64,000 nucleotides of DNA from Robiginitomaculum sp. (lineage in GTDB: Bacteria; Pseudomonadota; Alphaproteobacteria; Caulobacterales; Maricaulaceae): assembly GCA_021776635.1 (NCBI GenBank), contig JAJFFN010000032.1, positions 1 through 64,000 on the forward strand. Reading direction: 5' to 3'. The first letter of the stretch is position 1. Every line of letters begins with the position of its first letter. A model generated the notes under the pieces. That model was not told the DNA's origin. It saw only the letters and a program-made list of their open reading frames with translations, and did not search any database. The position numbers were made by a program, and so were the translations under genes. This document shows, one piece after another, positions 9,712 through 18,827 of this stretch.

Positions 9712-11640
9712 ATGGAAGACGATAAAATGTTGCATAAGACCCAACTTCTTGATCAAGTTAACATACCTGCAGATATGCGCGGCTTTAATCCAGAGCAGCT
9801 TAAGCAGTTAGCCGACGAAGTACGGGCCGAAGTTATCGATTCTGTATCAGTAACAGGCGGACATTTGGGCGCGGGGCTAGGTGTGGTCGAATTGACCGTA
9901 GCTATCCATCATGTATTTGATACCCCCCACGATAAGCTGATCTGGGATGTGGGTCATCAATGCTATCCGCACAAAGTATTGACTGGGCGTAAGGACCGTA
10001 TGCGAACCATACGCCAAGGGGGTGGCCTGTCAGGATTTACTAAACGCACTGAAAGCGAATATGATGATTTTGGCGCTGGTCATGCATCCACTTCTATTTC
10101 TGCTGGACTTGGCATGGCCGTTTCCAGCGCCCTACAAGAAACTGACCGCAACGTAATCGCCGTCATTGGAGATGGGTCTATTTCTGCGGGCATGGCCTAT
10201 GAGGCTATGAATAATGCAGGTGCAATGGACGCAAGGCTTATTGTTATTCTCAATGACAATGACATGTCAATCGCGCCGCCTGTTGGTGCTATGTCCGCTC
10301 ATTTAGCCAAAATAGTATCGTCGCGCGGCTATAGAAATTTTAGGGGCGTTGCCAAGGGTATTGTTGAACACATGCCCGGCCCAATTAAATCTACTGCCCG
10401 TAAAGCCGAAGAATATACACGCGGTATGGTGATTGGCGGCACATGGTTTGAGGAGCTAGGCTTTTATTATGTTGGGCCTGTTGACGGTCATGATCTAGAT
10501 CATCTTCTGCCGGTGTTAAAGAATGCCAAAGCTATGCAAAATGGCCCCGTTTTGGTGCATGTTGTTACGCAAAAAGGCAAAGGTTATCAGCCCGCCGAGG
10601 AGTCCGCAGATAAATATCACGGCGTCTCCAAATTCAATGTGGTAACAGGCGTACAAAACAAATCTGTTGCCAAAGCACCGAGTTACACCAAAGTATTTTC
10701 TGATGCTTTAATTTCAGAAGCCAAGCGCGACGATAAAATCGTTGCCATCACAGCTGCCATGCCGAGCGGAACGGGATTAAATCATTTCGCCGATAAATTC
10801 CCAGACAGATGTTTTGATGTGGGTATCGCTGAGCAACACGCCGTAACGTTCGCGGCAGGCTTAGCCGCCGACGGCATGAAGCCGTTTTGCACCCTGTATT
10901 CAACCTTTTTACAGCGCGGCTATGATCAGGTCGTACATGATGTGGCCATACAAAAATTGCCTGTACGCTTTGCCATCGACCGCGCAGGGTTGGTTGGCGC
11001 AGACGGCCCAACCCATGCAGGTAGCTTTGATATTGGTTTTATGGGTGCACTGCCCGGCATGATATCCATGGCTGCTGCTGACGAAATAGAACTTGCCCGC
11101 ATGGTTGCAACTTCTGCGGCCATAGACAACGCGCCGAGTGCATTTCGGTTTCCGCGCGGCGAAGCAACTGGCATTACAATACCTTCCACAATCAAACCTT
11201 TAGAAATTGGGAAAGGACGTATCGTCAAAGAGGGTAACAAAATAGCTCTCTTGTCTCTTGGAACACGTCTTGGCGAAGCACTTCAGGCTGCGAATCATTT
11301 GGATGCGCTTGGCCTATCAACAACTGTGGCCGATGCGCGGTTTATTAAACCATTGGACAAAAATCTTGTGCGCCAATTGGCGGACGAACACGAAGTCCTT
11401 ATCACGATCGAAGAAGGGGCTATGGGTGGTTTTGGGTCCTTCGTAATGGCAGAACTTGCTGAAAGCGGACGGTTGGAGCGCGGAATAAAAATCCGCTCTA
11501 TGGTTTTACCAGACATTTTCATCGATCATAACACACCAGAGTTGATGTATAAACAGGCCGGGCTTGACGCGCAGGCGATTGTCGAAAAAGTCTTTCAAAT
11601 CATTGGTCGCGACTTAGCAGAAGCAGCGTCTCTGGCTTAG
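9712..11640 (+). CDS. dxs: 1-deoxy-D-xylulose-5-phosphate synthase
   Basis: 642 residues, standard length. The thiamine-diphosphate domain shows [31 protein letters not shown], the GDG...N diphosphate/Mg motif as [20 protein letters not shown], and later [18 protein letters not shown]. It makes DXP from pyruvate and glyceraldehyde-3-phosphate, the first step of the MEP pathway. Last gene of the lepB-ispA-dxs run. Its stop overlaps, tail to tail, the stop of the minus-strand gene at 11637, with no terminator between them. Confidence 0.97.
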   Translation: MEDDKMLHKTQLLDQVNIPADMRGFNPEQLKQLADEVRAEVIDSVSVTGGHLGAGLGVVELTVAIHHVFDTPHDKLIWDVGHQCYPHKVLTGRKDRMRTIRQGGGLSGFTKRTESEYDDFGAGHASTSISAGLGMAVSSALQETDRNVIAVIGDGSISAGMAYEAMNNAGAMDARLIVILNDNDMSIAPPVGAMSAHLAKIVSSRGYRNFRGVAKGIVEHMPGPIKSTARKAEEYTRGMVIGGTWFEELGFYYVGPVDGHDLDHLLPVLKNAKAMQNGPVLVHVVTQKGKGYQPAEESADKYHGVSKFNVVTGVQNKSVAKAPSYTKVFSDALISEAKRDDKIVAITAAMPSGTGLNHFADKFPDRCFDVGIAEQHAVTFAAGLAADGMKPFCTLYSTFLQRGYDQVVHDVAIQKLPVRFAIDRAGLVGADGPTHAGSFDIGFMGALPGMISMAAADEIELARMVATSAAIDNAPSAFRFPRGEATGITIPSTIKPLEIGKGRIVKEGNKIALLSLGTRLGEALQAANHLDALGLSTTVADARFIKPLDKNLVRQLADEHEVLITIEEGAMGGFGSFVMAELAESGRLERGIKIRSMVLPDIFIDHNTPELMYKQAGLDAQAIVEKVFQIIGRDLAEAASLA

Positions 11641-12062
11641 TTTTTCTTACCTAAAGCTAAATAAGCGGGACGGCTGTAACTTATGTTTGACCTGAATCTA
11701 TTAAAACGCGGATTAAAGCCTGAAGTGCTATAGCGCCGACCATAATTATAAAGATTACGGCCTGTCTGACGCCGCTTTAATGATCTCCTGGTTCTTTTGG
11801 GGCGCCTATTCAAGGCGGCATTAATACCTTGTTTATAGCCACGTTCATAGGAAAGCTCTGAATTATTAATTTCAGAAACCCGAACTTCGGGTTGGTTCTG
11901 ATTTACTTGCTGTTTAACAGATAGAATACGGTAAACCCTAACGCCGTTTTCCACAGTGAACTGTCCGGATGTTGCTTTATAATCTGCAAGTTCAGAGGCA
12001 CCTGTAGGCGCAGCAAACACAATCGAAACAAGCCCCAAACTTAATAAAAATACGGTACGCAT
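11637..12062 (-). CDS. Secreted basic protein, unknown
   Basis: 141 residues with a clear signal peptide (residues 1-23, ending near TGASE). The mature part starts with an acidic/polar region (residues 24-75) and becomes strongly basic, with [18 protein letters not shown] around residue 90 and an Asn/Arg/Tyr/Phe-rich end. I do not recognise a family. The upstream spacer holds the terminator of the next minus-strand gene. Likely periplasmic or surface associated. Confidence 0.55.
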   Translation of the reverse strand: MRTVFLLSLGLVSIVFAAPTGASELADYKATSGQFTVENGVRVYRILSVKQQVNQNQPEVRVSEINNSELSYERGYKQGINAALNRRPKRTRRSLKRRQTGRNLYNYGRRYSTSGFNPRFNRFRSNISYSRPAYLALGKKN

Positions 12063-12174
12063 AAAACCTCACATTCTGCAAGGTTGAATGTAAGCTTTAC
12101 TCTTCATGTTACAATTGCTTGCGCGGCCTACGAGAGAGAGCTCGCAAAACTACGCCGGTCAGGGGCATAAAACT

Positions 12175-12206
12175 AACTAAAAAAGGCTCGTTATAATAAA
12201 CGAGCC
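12175..12206 (-). terminator. Rho-independent terminator of the glycine-zipper gene
   Basis: GGCTCGTT (12185-12192) and AACGAGCC (12199-12206) form a perfect 8-bp stem with a 6-nt loop. Read on the minus strand, the stem is followed by six T. It lies 27 bp past the stop of the gene at 12233-12835. Confidence 0.75.
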
Positions 12207-12232
12207 CAATTCAAAGTCTAATATGGATTGTA

Positions 12233-12835
12233 TTAATGGCGTCTATGCCTTCGTTTATGCCGATGGCGGTTATGTCTTACGCGGTGCGACCTGAGCGGTC
12301 GTGTATTATATGTACCGTAACCTGAATTAATATTGATATTAACACGCGGACGACTATTTCCATAATATGCCCCACCGCCGTAATTATTGCCGTAATACGT
12401 TGTACTGGGGTAATAAGTACTGGGATAAGTAGTACTTGGATAATAAGTATTGGGATAATAAGTATTGGGGTAATATGTCGGCGCATATCCATTACTTGAA
12501 TAACCCTGATTATAATAACCGTTATTGTAGCCATTCCTATAATAGCTCTGATTATAATAACCACCATTGTTATAATTGTTACCACCGCCAGCAATGGCCG
12601 CGCCAGCAAGGCCACCGATAACTGCACCAATAGCTGTACCTTCATCTTGCACGCCGCCACCTGCAACATTAGAACCGATTACACCGCCAACAACTGCACC
12701 GAGTAAACCGCCAACCAATTGGTCGCCGCTATTATTTTGATGTCGATGGTTATAACCATTTTCATGGGCATTAGCAGATATGGGGGCAGCCACTGCAAAT
12801 GCAAATAAAGCTACAAACTTAAATATAATTTTCAC
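12233..12835 (-). CDS. Secreted glycine-zipper protein with Tyr/Asn-rich repeats
   Basis: 200 residues. Signal peptide 1-23 (ending SANAHE), then a glycine-zipper hydrophobic region (about 40-85: GGLLGAVVGGVIGSN and GAVIGGLAGAAIAGG) as in the 17-kDa surface antigen/Rick_17kDa_Anti type. It is followed by a low-complexity Tyr/Asn/Gly segment with Y-Y-P-[NS]-T repeats (about 115-145) and a basic His/Arg tail. The zipper suggests insertion in or association with the outer membrane; the Tyr-rich repeats suggest a surface or matrix role. Both are inferences. A strong terminator follows. Confidence 0.6.
   Translation of the reverse strand: MKIIFKFVALFAFAVAAPISANAHENGYNHRHQNNSGDQLVGGLLGAVVGGVIGSNVAGGGVQDEGTAIGAVIGGLAGAAIAGGGNNYNNGGYYNQSYYRNGYNNGYYNQGYSSNGYAPTYYPNTYYPNTYYPSTTYPSTYYPSTTYYGNNYGGGAYYGNSRPRVNININSGYGTYNTRPLRSHRVRHNRHRHKRRHRRH
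12400..12480 (-). repeat. Tandem 15-bp coding repeats (YYP[NS]T units)
   Basis: Within the glycine-zipper gene, units of about 15 bp related to TGGGATAATAAGTAT (plus strand) recur five to six times in frame, encoding Y-Y-P-N-T or Y-Y-P-S-T. Copies differ by a few bases. The frame-preserving unit length would allow repeat number to change without breaking the gene. Confidence 0.7.
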
Positions 12836-13089
12836 GTTATTCCCTTTCCTATCTATATATGAATCTACAATACCAATACCAACATGAACGCTAGCTGAAG
12901 CATTTATGTTACAACATATCTTTAATACGCATCGTTATTCTTAATGCGCATGGTCATTTTTTACCTTCTTGCTTAAGCATCAAGTAATATACTTTTGCAA
13001 TTTCACCTCCCTAATTCAATACGAGCATACACAAGTCACTTTACATTCCTAGTACGAGCGATTAGAACCGCAAAAATTGTTAGGGCTAT

Positions 13090-14037
13090 ATGTCAAGTGA
13101 ACATACATCGTCTGGGCTAAACACCCGTCATCTCCTAAGCATAGCGGATTTGCACCGCCCCGATATAGATTCTCTCTTAAACCTCGGTGAAACGTATCTA
13201 GATTTATCCGTTCAAAAAGATGCTCGCCATAATGTGCTCGCAGGTAAAACGCTCATAAATTTATTCTTTGAAAATTCTACCCGCACAGAGAAATCGTTTG
13301 AGCTGGCTGGCAGAAGGCTTGGGGCTGATGTGATAAATATGTCCATGACCACTTCCAGTGCTTCCAAGGGAGAAACATTATTAGATACCGCAACGACCTT
13401 GAATGCCATGAGCCCGGACTTATTGGTCATACGACATTCAGCATCTGGTGCACCGGCATTGCTATCGCAAAAGGTTTCCTGTGCCGTTATCAATGCAGGC
13501 GATGGGACACATGAACATCCCACCCAAGCTTTGCTTGATGCATTGACGTTGCGTACAAAATTAGGCGCCATAGACGGCCTGCGTATTGCCATTTGCGGTG
13601 ATATCCTGCACTCGCGTGTGGCACGCTCCAATATTCAGCTTCTCAATATTTTGGGTGCAGAAGTCCGCTTGGTCGGTCCGCCCACTTTAATACCGCTGGA
13701 CGCCGATCAATGGGGCGTTGAAGTGTTTCACGATATGGAAAAAGGACTGGCGGGCTGTGACGTCATCATGATGTTGCGTCTACAGATAGAACGTATGGGC
13801 GCAAGTTTTGTGCCGTCTAAACGTGAGTATTTTCATGTCTACGGCCTTGACCAAACCAAACTAGAATTTGCAGCACCCGGTGCGCTTGTCATGCATCCCG
13901 GTCCAATGAACAGAGGTGTTGAGATCAGCTCAGATATCGCAGACGACCCAGATATTAGCTTGATTACAAGACAAGTGGAAACGGGTGTTGCCATGCGTAT
14001 GGCTATTTTGCATCTTTTGTCACAAGGTGGAGCTTAA
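13090..14037 (+). CDS. pyrB: Aspartate carbamoyltransferase catalytic chain
   Basis: 315 residues. The carbamoyl-phosphate site [23 protein letters not shown] and the [12 protein letters not shown] block identify an ATCase catalytic chain; the GPPTLIP and [11 protein letters not shown] regions fit the aspartate domain. It makes carbamoyl aspartate in pyrimidine synthesis. No pyrI follows. Instead the next gene is an inactive dihydroorotase homologue two bases from its stop, the arrangement of ATCases that need a pseudo-DHOase for assembly. The start is preceded by GTTAGGGC. Confidence 0.95.
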   Translation: MSSEHTSSGLNTRHLLSIADLHRPDIDSLLNLGETYLDLSVQKDARHNVLAGKTLINLFFENSTRTEKSFELAGRRLGADVINMSMTTSSASKGETLLDTATTLNAMSPDLLVIRHSASGAPALLSQKVSCAVINAGDGTHEHPTQALLDALTLRTKLGAIDGLRIAICGDILHSRVARSNIQLLNILGAEVRLVGPPTLIPLDADQWGVEVFHDMEKGLAGCDVIMMLRLQIERMGASFVPSKREYFHVYGLDQTKLEFAAPGALVMHPGPMNRGVEISSDIADDPDISLITRQVETGVAMRMAILHLLSQGGA

Positions 14038-14038
14038 A

Positions 14039-15346
14039 ATGCTTAACCAGACAAAAAAATTGGCAATTAGCAATGCGCGCCTCATAGACCCAAAGAGCGG
14101 CATGGATATGCACGGCGACCTCTTGATAGAGGATGGTCTAATTGCATCATTTGGCGATAACCTGTTCGCAGAAGGTTTAAACCCTGATATTGAAAATATT
14201 GATGCAAACGGAATGATACTGGCTCCTGGCTTGATTGATATGCGTGTGGTTACAGGCGAACCTGGCGCGGAACATAAAGAAACTCTTGCCAGTGCCGGAT
14301 TGGCGGCAGCTGCGGGCGGTGTCACATCCATGGTCGTCATGCCGCAAACCAACCCTGTGATTGATGATATTTCTTTGGTGGATTTTATAAATCGACGCGC
14401 ACGTGAGACATCTCCGGTTAATGTATATGCGGCGGGTGCGTTGACTAAAAATTTGGCCTGCAAAGACATGACCGAACTTGGTCTGATGAGCGAAGCCGGA
14501 GCATTACTGTTTTCTAATGGAGACGCCCCTATTTCTGATGCAAGCTTGATGCGCCGCATCATGGCTTATTCTTCCGCTTTCAATGCTCTATTAGCGCACC
14601 GCGCCATTGATCCTAACCTATCCACAAACACAGTCGCCCATGAAAGCGACTTTTCTGCGCGCTTGGGGTTGGCTTCTGCGCCGGCTGCATCCGAACGAAT
14701 AATGGCAGAACGAGATATTGCTTTGGTTGAGTTAACAGGAGCGCGTTATTTAATGGACTTAATCTCCAGTGCTGATACCCTGCCTGCCCTACGCCGTGCC
14801 AAGGCGAAAGGATTGGATGTTTCGGCATCCGTGAGTATCAATCATTTGGCACTCAATGAACTTGACATCGGAGACTACCGAACATTTGCCAAGCTTGACC
14901 CACCCTTGCGCGGGGAAGAAGATCGTCTAGCCTTGCTCAAGGCCGTCAATGACGGCACCATAGATGTCATTGTTTCTGCTCACGACCCGCGCCCGGCGGG
15001 CGATAAACGCCGCCCCTTTGCAGAGGCCGGCTTTGGTGCGGTTGGACTTGAAATGCTGCTGCCCGCTGGTCTCACTTTGGTTGCCGACGGCCAGCTTGAT
15101 ATGACCGCATTCTTAAAAGCCGTTACCAGCACACCCGCAGAAATGCTTGGCTTGCCCCAAGGCGTATTAGAGCGCGGCGCACCTGCAGACCTCGTACTCA
15201 TTGATCCTCAAAAACCGTGGATGTGTGATGAAGGAAACTTACTATCCCGTTCACGAAATACCCCATTTGATGGCCGCCTCATGCAAGGAGCTATCATTAC
15301 AACCATTTGCGCGGGGAAAATCGTTTTTGACAATCGGAACGCGTAA
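14039..15346 (+). CDS. Dihydroorotase-like protein, probably inactive (PyrC' / PyrX type)
   Basis: 435 residues from the ATG at 14039. The overall fold is amidohydrolase: LAPGLIDM, then EPGAEHKETLASAGLAAAAGG. But the metal-binding H-x-H expected at residues 69-71 reads R-V-V. The later histidine blocks are also changed: YLMDLISS where a metal histidine is expected, INHL in place of PHHL, and AHDPRP in place of DHAPH. So it should not bind the binuclear zinc centre. In Pseudomonas an inactive PyrC' is a structural partner of PyrB, and the tight linkage to pyrB here fits that role. A true pyrC must lie elsewhere. Confidence 0.85.
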   Translation: MLNQTKKLAISNARLIDPKSGMDMHGDLLIEDGLIASFGDNLFAEGLNPDIENIDANGMILAPGLIDMRVVTGEPGAEHKETLASAGLAAAAGGVTSMVVMPQTNPVIDDISLVDFINRRARETSPVNVYAAGALTKNLACKDMTELGLMSEAGALLFSNGDAPISDASLMRRIMAYSSAFNALLAHRAIDPNLSTNTVAHESDFSARLGLASAPAASERIMAERDIALVELTGARYLMDLISSADTLPALRRAKAKGLDVSASVSINHLALNELDIGDYRTFAKLDPPLRGEEDRLALLKAVNDGTIDVIVSAHDPRPAGDKRRPFAEAGFGAVGLEMLLPAGLTLVADGQLDMTAFLKAVTSTPAEMLGLPQGVLERGAPADLVLIDPQKPWMCDEGNLLSRSRNTPFDGRLMQGAIITTICAGKIVFDNRNA

Positions 15347-15361
15347 GGGCATGATGATTTT

Positions 15362-15970
15362 ATGATGGGGAGCGAGAACATTATTGCTTTGGTTTTAGGC
15401 TATACCCTAGGCTCTATACCATTTGGTTTGCTTATCGCACATTTTGCAGGTCACGGGGATATCCGTAATATCGGATCTGGAAATATCGGCGCAACCAATG
15501 TCTTACGAACCGGCAGCAAGAAACTCGCTATATTTACACTCGGGCTCGACATGGCAAAGGCGAGTGTTGCCGCATTGATCGCTGCGCATTTTTTCGGGTT
15601 TATACCCTCACTGCTTGCAGGCGGTGCAGCACTGTTCGGGCATTGCTATCCAGTTTGGCTCAAATTTAAGGGTGGTAAAGGCGTTGCGACATATTTCGGG
15701 GTTCTCATGGCTATATCTTGGATGGTTTGCCTTGTGGCAGCTGTTATCTGGATTGCCTCTGCACTGCTGACCCGTATTGTTTCTCTGTCCGGTATCATAA
15801 CCTCAATTGCAGTGCCTGTTGCCGCATATTTTTTGGGGTATGAGAAAGTTTCCTTACTTTGTGTCGCTCTGGGGGCAATAATAATTCTGCGGCACAAGGA
15901 AAATATTGGCCGCATATTGGCTAAAACCGAACCCAAGCTCGGTGCCAAGAAAAATGAAAATAAATCGTGA
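15362..15970 (+). CDS. plsY: Acyl-phosphate:glycerol-3-phosphate acyltransferase
   Basis: 202 residues, five or so membrane helices. Conserved loops are GSIPFG near residue 17, GSGNIGATNVLR, and KGGKGVATYFGV with the glycine-rich acyl-phosphate site. PlsY transfers an acyl group from acyl-phosphate to glycerol-3-phosphate, the first committed step of phospholipid synthesis. It follows the pyrC-like gene by 15 bp. Its stop overlaps the dprA start (GTGA at 15967-15970). Confidence 0.94.
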   Translation: MMGSENIIALVLGYTLGSIPFGLLIAHFAGHGDIRNIGSGNIGATNVLRTGSKKLAIFTLGLDMAKASVAALIAAHFFGFIPSLLAGGAALFGHCYPVWLKFKGGKGVATYFGVLMAISWMVCLVAAVIWIASALLTRIVSLSGIITSIAVPVAAYFLGYEKVSLLCVALGAIIILRHKENIGRILAKTEPKLGAKKNENKS

Positions 15971-17097
15971 GCGATATAGAACTTTCCTTTTCAGAACGCC
16001 GAGATTGGCTTCGTCTTATCCGCACGACAACTGTTGGCCCGGTAGCTTTTAGCGGTCTTTTAAAACGTTACGGAAATGCCGGTGATGCACTTGCCGCTCT
16101 CCCGCGTTTGGCCGCTCGCGCGACGCGCAAAGCAAAAATGGTCATTCCGCCCATAGAAGATATAGAACGCGAAATGCGCGCCAATGATGAGCTTGGCGTG
16201 CGCCTATTATGTTCGTGTGAACCAGATTATCCAAATTATCTAAAAGCTGTCACACCGACACCACCCGTGATCAGTGTTCTTGGCAAAGTTGAGCTTTTAC
16301 ACAGACCTTGTCTGGCGATAATAGGTTCTCGAAACGCGTCGGCTATCGGGCTAAGATTCGCCAGGCAAATCGCAAATGAACTCGGCCAAGAAGGCTTCAC
16401 AATTGTCTCTGGCCTCGCACGAGGTATAGATGCGCAAGCCCATTTTGGCGCTCTGGATACGGGAACCGTTGGCATTCTCGGCGGCGGCGTTGATCATGTC
16501 TATCCAAAACAAAACTCTGAATTATTTGCAGACATGCGTGAACGCGGCGCACTGGTTTCAGAAAGCCCACTTGGTTACCGTGCAACAGCCCGCGATTTCC
16601 CGCGCCGCAACCGAATTATCTCCGGGCTTTGCCAAGGTGTCGTTGTTATTGAAGCCGCCGAACGATCCGGCACGCTTATAACGGCACGTTATGCGCTAGA
16701 ACAGAACCGAGAAGTGATGGCCGCACCTGGATCTCCGCTAGATCCGCGCACGAAAGGCTGCAACCGTCTGATCCAGCAAGGGGCCGCCCTCATTGAAAAC
16801 ACCCAAGACATTTTACATGTTCTTGCCAATACAAGCTCGCTTGATTTCATAGGACAGTTTGAAGAAGAAAGAGACGGTTATAATCAACCGGATATCAATT
16901 GGGACGACATTGAAAAAGAGATAGATAATGCGCACACAGTGCTCTTATCGCTTTGCTCTCCAACGCCAACCGTGCGCGACGAAATTATTCGCCAAAGTGG
17001 TATAGCGTTCCCAATAGCTTCAGCCGCTCTTTTAGAATTAGAAATAATTGGAGAAATTCTGGTTGAAGATGATGGACGCATATCCTTAAATATATAG
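15967..17097 (+). CDS. dprA: DNA-processing protein DprA
   Basis: 376 residues from a GTG start overlapping the plsY stop. An N-terminal SAM-like segment is followed by the Rossmann/SLOG core: AIIGSRNASAIG, IVSGLARGIDAQAHFGAL, TVGILGGGVDHVYP, ESPLGYRATARDFPRRNRIISGL and EAAERSGTLITARYALEQNREV. A C-terminal winged helix (about 310-376) completes the usual architecture. DprA loads RecA on incoming single-stranded DNA in transformation. The pyrB-pyrC'-plsY-dprA order is common in alphaproteobacteria. Confidence 0.95.
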   Translation: MSDIELSFSERRDWLRLIRTTTVGPVAFSGLLKRYGNAGDALAALPRLAARATRKAKMVIPPIEDIEREMRANDELGVRLLCSCEPDYPNYLKAVTPTPPVISVLGKVELLHRPCLAIIGSRNASAIGLRFARQIANELGQEGFTIVSGLARGIDAQAHFGALDTGTVGILGGGVDHVYPKQNSELFADMRERGALVSESPLGYRATARDFPRRNRIISGLCQGVVVIEAAERSGTLITARYALEQNREVMAAPGSPLDPRTKGCNRLIQQGAALIENTQDILHVLANTSSLDFIGQFEEERDGYNQPDINWDDIEKEIDNAHTVLLSLCSPTPTVRDEIIRQSGIAFPIASAALLELEIIGEILVEDDGRISLNI

Positions 17098-17117
17098 CAT
17101 CTCAGAATTACCTACTC

Positions 17118-17717
17118 CTACGGTGATGTATCTGTGACTACGCGGTACTTGGCACCTTGACTGGCCAAAATTAAACTGATTTGATAAGCCTTAGTCGTCT
17201 GCATATTTGCGAGTATAAGCCCAGCTTGTCCACCTTTCATTTGCCGCAAAAATCCAGCCGCAAACTTTGCATCCATTTCATTAAATATTCGAGCAGCTTG
17301 TTTAGGTTTCATAGTTTCGTACATAGCACTTAGGTGTGCAATATCAGCATTGGCAATGTCTTTTCTATAACGCAGGCTTTCATCAAGTGCCGCTTTGGCA
17401 GTTTCAACTGCTTCCAGTTGTTTTTTCATCCTATCTTCGATAGCTCGAAATGCACTTTCACGAGAATTCATTTCGTCTTCTCTTAGTTTAAACGCGGCCA
17501 TCTTTAGATTTACCGCCTGTAAAACTTCACCAGTTGCACATTGCTTTTCTGAAGTTTTTGCATCATCAGCTGGCGTAGGTTCTTGTTTGCTTGGGTTGGC
17601 AGCAATCTCTTGGGGTTGCACTGCCTGCTCATTTATTTCTGCTGATATCGCCCAAGTTTTAATAAGCAAAGAGCACATCATTACTGTGCCAAGAATTGGC
17701 AATATGCGTGTTTTCAT
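17118..17717 (-). CDS. MotE-like / MgtE N-domain flagellar protein
   Basis: 199 residues with an N-terminal signal or anchor (residues 5-25), a Gln/Pro/Ala linker, a coiled coil (about 85-125) and an MgtE-N-like helical repeat: LSAMYETMKPKQAARIFNEMD and LRQMKGGQAGLILANM. This is the architecture of MotE, a periplasmic chaperone of the motility protein MotC in rhizobia, and related proteins in alphaproteobacterial flagellar operons. Its start overlaps the stop of the gene at 17714. The role here is inferred from the flagellar context. Confidence 0.7.
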   Translation of the reverse strand: MKTRILPILGTVMMCSLLIKTWAISAEINEQAVQPQEIAANPSKQEPTPADDAKTSEKQCATGEVLQAVNLKMAAFKLREDEMNSRESAFRAIEDRMKKQLEAVETAKAALDESLRYRKDIANADIAHLSAMYETMKPKQAARIFNEMDAKFAAGFLRQMKGGQAGLILANMQTTKAYQISLILASQGAKYRVVTDTSP

Positions 17718-18184
17718 GCTGCCGTCCTTTTCTTTTGCCCTGCTTCGGCTTGCGTAATTTTCTCCCGTCGTTCAAACACTTTAACGGCTTTGATGATTTC
17801 TAGCAAAGACAATGAAGACTGACGCGCATTTTGTAAGGCAGGATCAATTTCCGCCGAAATAATATTCTCTAGCTCGGCAGATTTCTTTTCTGCTGATTTG
17901 CGGGCATTATATAGACTTTCTACCCGCGCTTCAATTTGTGGGATGGCATTGTCTACACTTCCCAACAATTTTTGCAATGTTTCTACATTAATTTGAGTGG
18001 ACTGCCGCGCCTCTAAGGCCGCTTCATTGGTTTTTGCAATCGCCTTGGTCAGTGCCAGTATGGACGCGCCTAGACCACTATCTAGGCATTGGAGTTTTTT
18101 TAACCGCCTAGAGAGTATCCAACAATAAAGACACGTAAAACCGCAAATTATTATGAGTAAAATATCGGGTAGATAAGCATACAT
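17714..18184 (-). CDS. DUF6468-like membrane coiled-coil protein of the flagellar cluster
   Basis: 156 residues: one N-terminal membrane helix (about 5-25) followed by a long coiled coil with a regular heptad pattern. Proteins of this shape, annotated DUF6468, commonly lie between fliL and the motE-like gene in alphaproteobacteria, as here. Its start is one base from the fliL stop and its stop overlaps the next start. The family name is from context and shape and is less certain than the flagellar association. Confidence 0.6.
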   Translation of the reverse strand: MYAYLPDILLIIICGFTCLYCWILSRRLKKLQCLDSGLGASILALTKAIAKTNEAALEARQSTQINVETLQKLLGSVDNAIPQIEARVESLYNARKSAEKKSAELENIISAEIDPALQNARQSSLSLLEIIKAVKVFERREKITQAEAGQKKRTAA

Positions 18185-18185
18185 T

Positions 18186-18701
18186 TTATCGCACCATAAA
18201 ATCTGTTATAAGGATATTTTGGATACTGTTCTCCCCCAGAACAAATTTTGCCCGCCGCGTTAACTGTGCCCGTAGACCGACTATAAATGCCGCTTCTTCA
18301 ATCTGTTTCATATCCAGAACACTCAGATATCCCATAAATGCGTCGCGTAATTTAGGGTTATCCGCATCAATTGCCGGTAACTTTGTCTTTGGTATTTCTA
18401 GGGTTATGCCGAGGCGTAATATGCGTGAGCGACCTTTAATCGAAACTGTAAATGGCTCTAGGGTTACAAATGAGGTTTCTAACTTTTGTAGAGCCAAGTC
18501 TTCATGGGTTTGTGAAGTATCATGGGTTTTTATTTCCGATCTTGGTGTTGTAGCATTATCTCGTGGTAAAAAATAAACTGTACAAAAGGACGTTATCGCC
18601 AATGTGACGGGCAAGATAATTTTTCCTAGACCCCCCATTCTCTTTTTCTTTGGTGCGGCGGTATCGGCTTTATTGGATTTGTTCTGTTTCTTCTTGGCCA
18701 C
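18186..18701 (-). CDS. fliL: FliL family flagellar basal-body protein
   Basis: 171 residues from a GTG at 18701, chosen because AGGAG lies 10 bases upstream; an ATG at 18740 has no such site. A Lys-rich cytoplasmic start, one membrane helix (about 25-45), and a periplasmic FliL domain ending LGENSIQNILITDFMVR. FliL surrounds the stators and tunes their torque. First gene of the three-gene minus-strand flagellar operon, divergent from fliF. Confidence 0.82.
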   Translation of the reverse strand: MAKKKQNKSNKADTAAPKKKRMGGLGKIILPVTLAITSFCTVYFLPRDNATTPRSEIKTHDTSQTHEDLALQKLETSFVTLEPFTVSIKGRSRILRLGITLEIPKTKLPAIDADNPKLRDAFMGYLSVLDMKQIEEAAFIVGLRAQLTRRAKFVLGENSIQNILITDFMVR

Positions 18702-18747
18702 AGTAATACTACTCCTAAGTGTATTTAATATAAAAAACATCTTTTAG

Positions 18748-18762
18748 TAAACGTTCTATTAA
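18748..18762. promoter_or_regulatory. CtrA-box-like site between fliL and fliF
   Basis: TAAA-N7-TTAA lies in the divergent spacer between the two flagellar operons, one base off the CtrA half-site consensus TTAA-N7-TTAA. CtrA activates early flagellar operons in Caulobacter. In AT-rich spacer DNA such a match can occur by chance, so this is only a candidate. Confidence 0.3.
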
Positions 18763-18827
18763 GAAACAAAATCTATTTCTACGTGTAGTTAAGAAAACTA
18801 AATTTATTCGATGTGAAGGAATCATGC

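Noticed and set aside
12400-12480. Short regularly spaced repeats that could be a CRISPR array
   Set aside because: Units are 15 bp, in frame, lack unique spacers and encode a protein repeat.
12277-12669. A 130-codon hydrophobic frame on the minus strand inside the glycine-zipper gene
   Set aside because: It is an alternative reading of the low-complexity repeats; the other frame has a signal peptide, zipper and terminator.
14020-14562. Open frame antisense to the dihydroorotase-like gene
   Set aside because: No start signal or family motif; a shadow of the coding strand.
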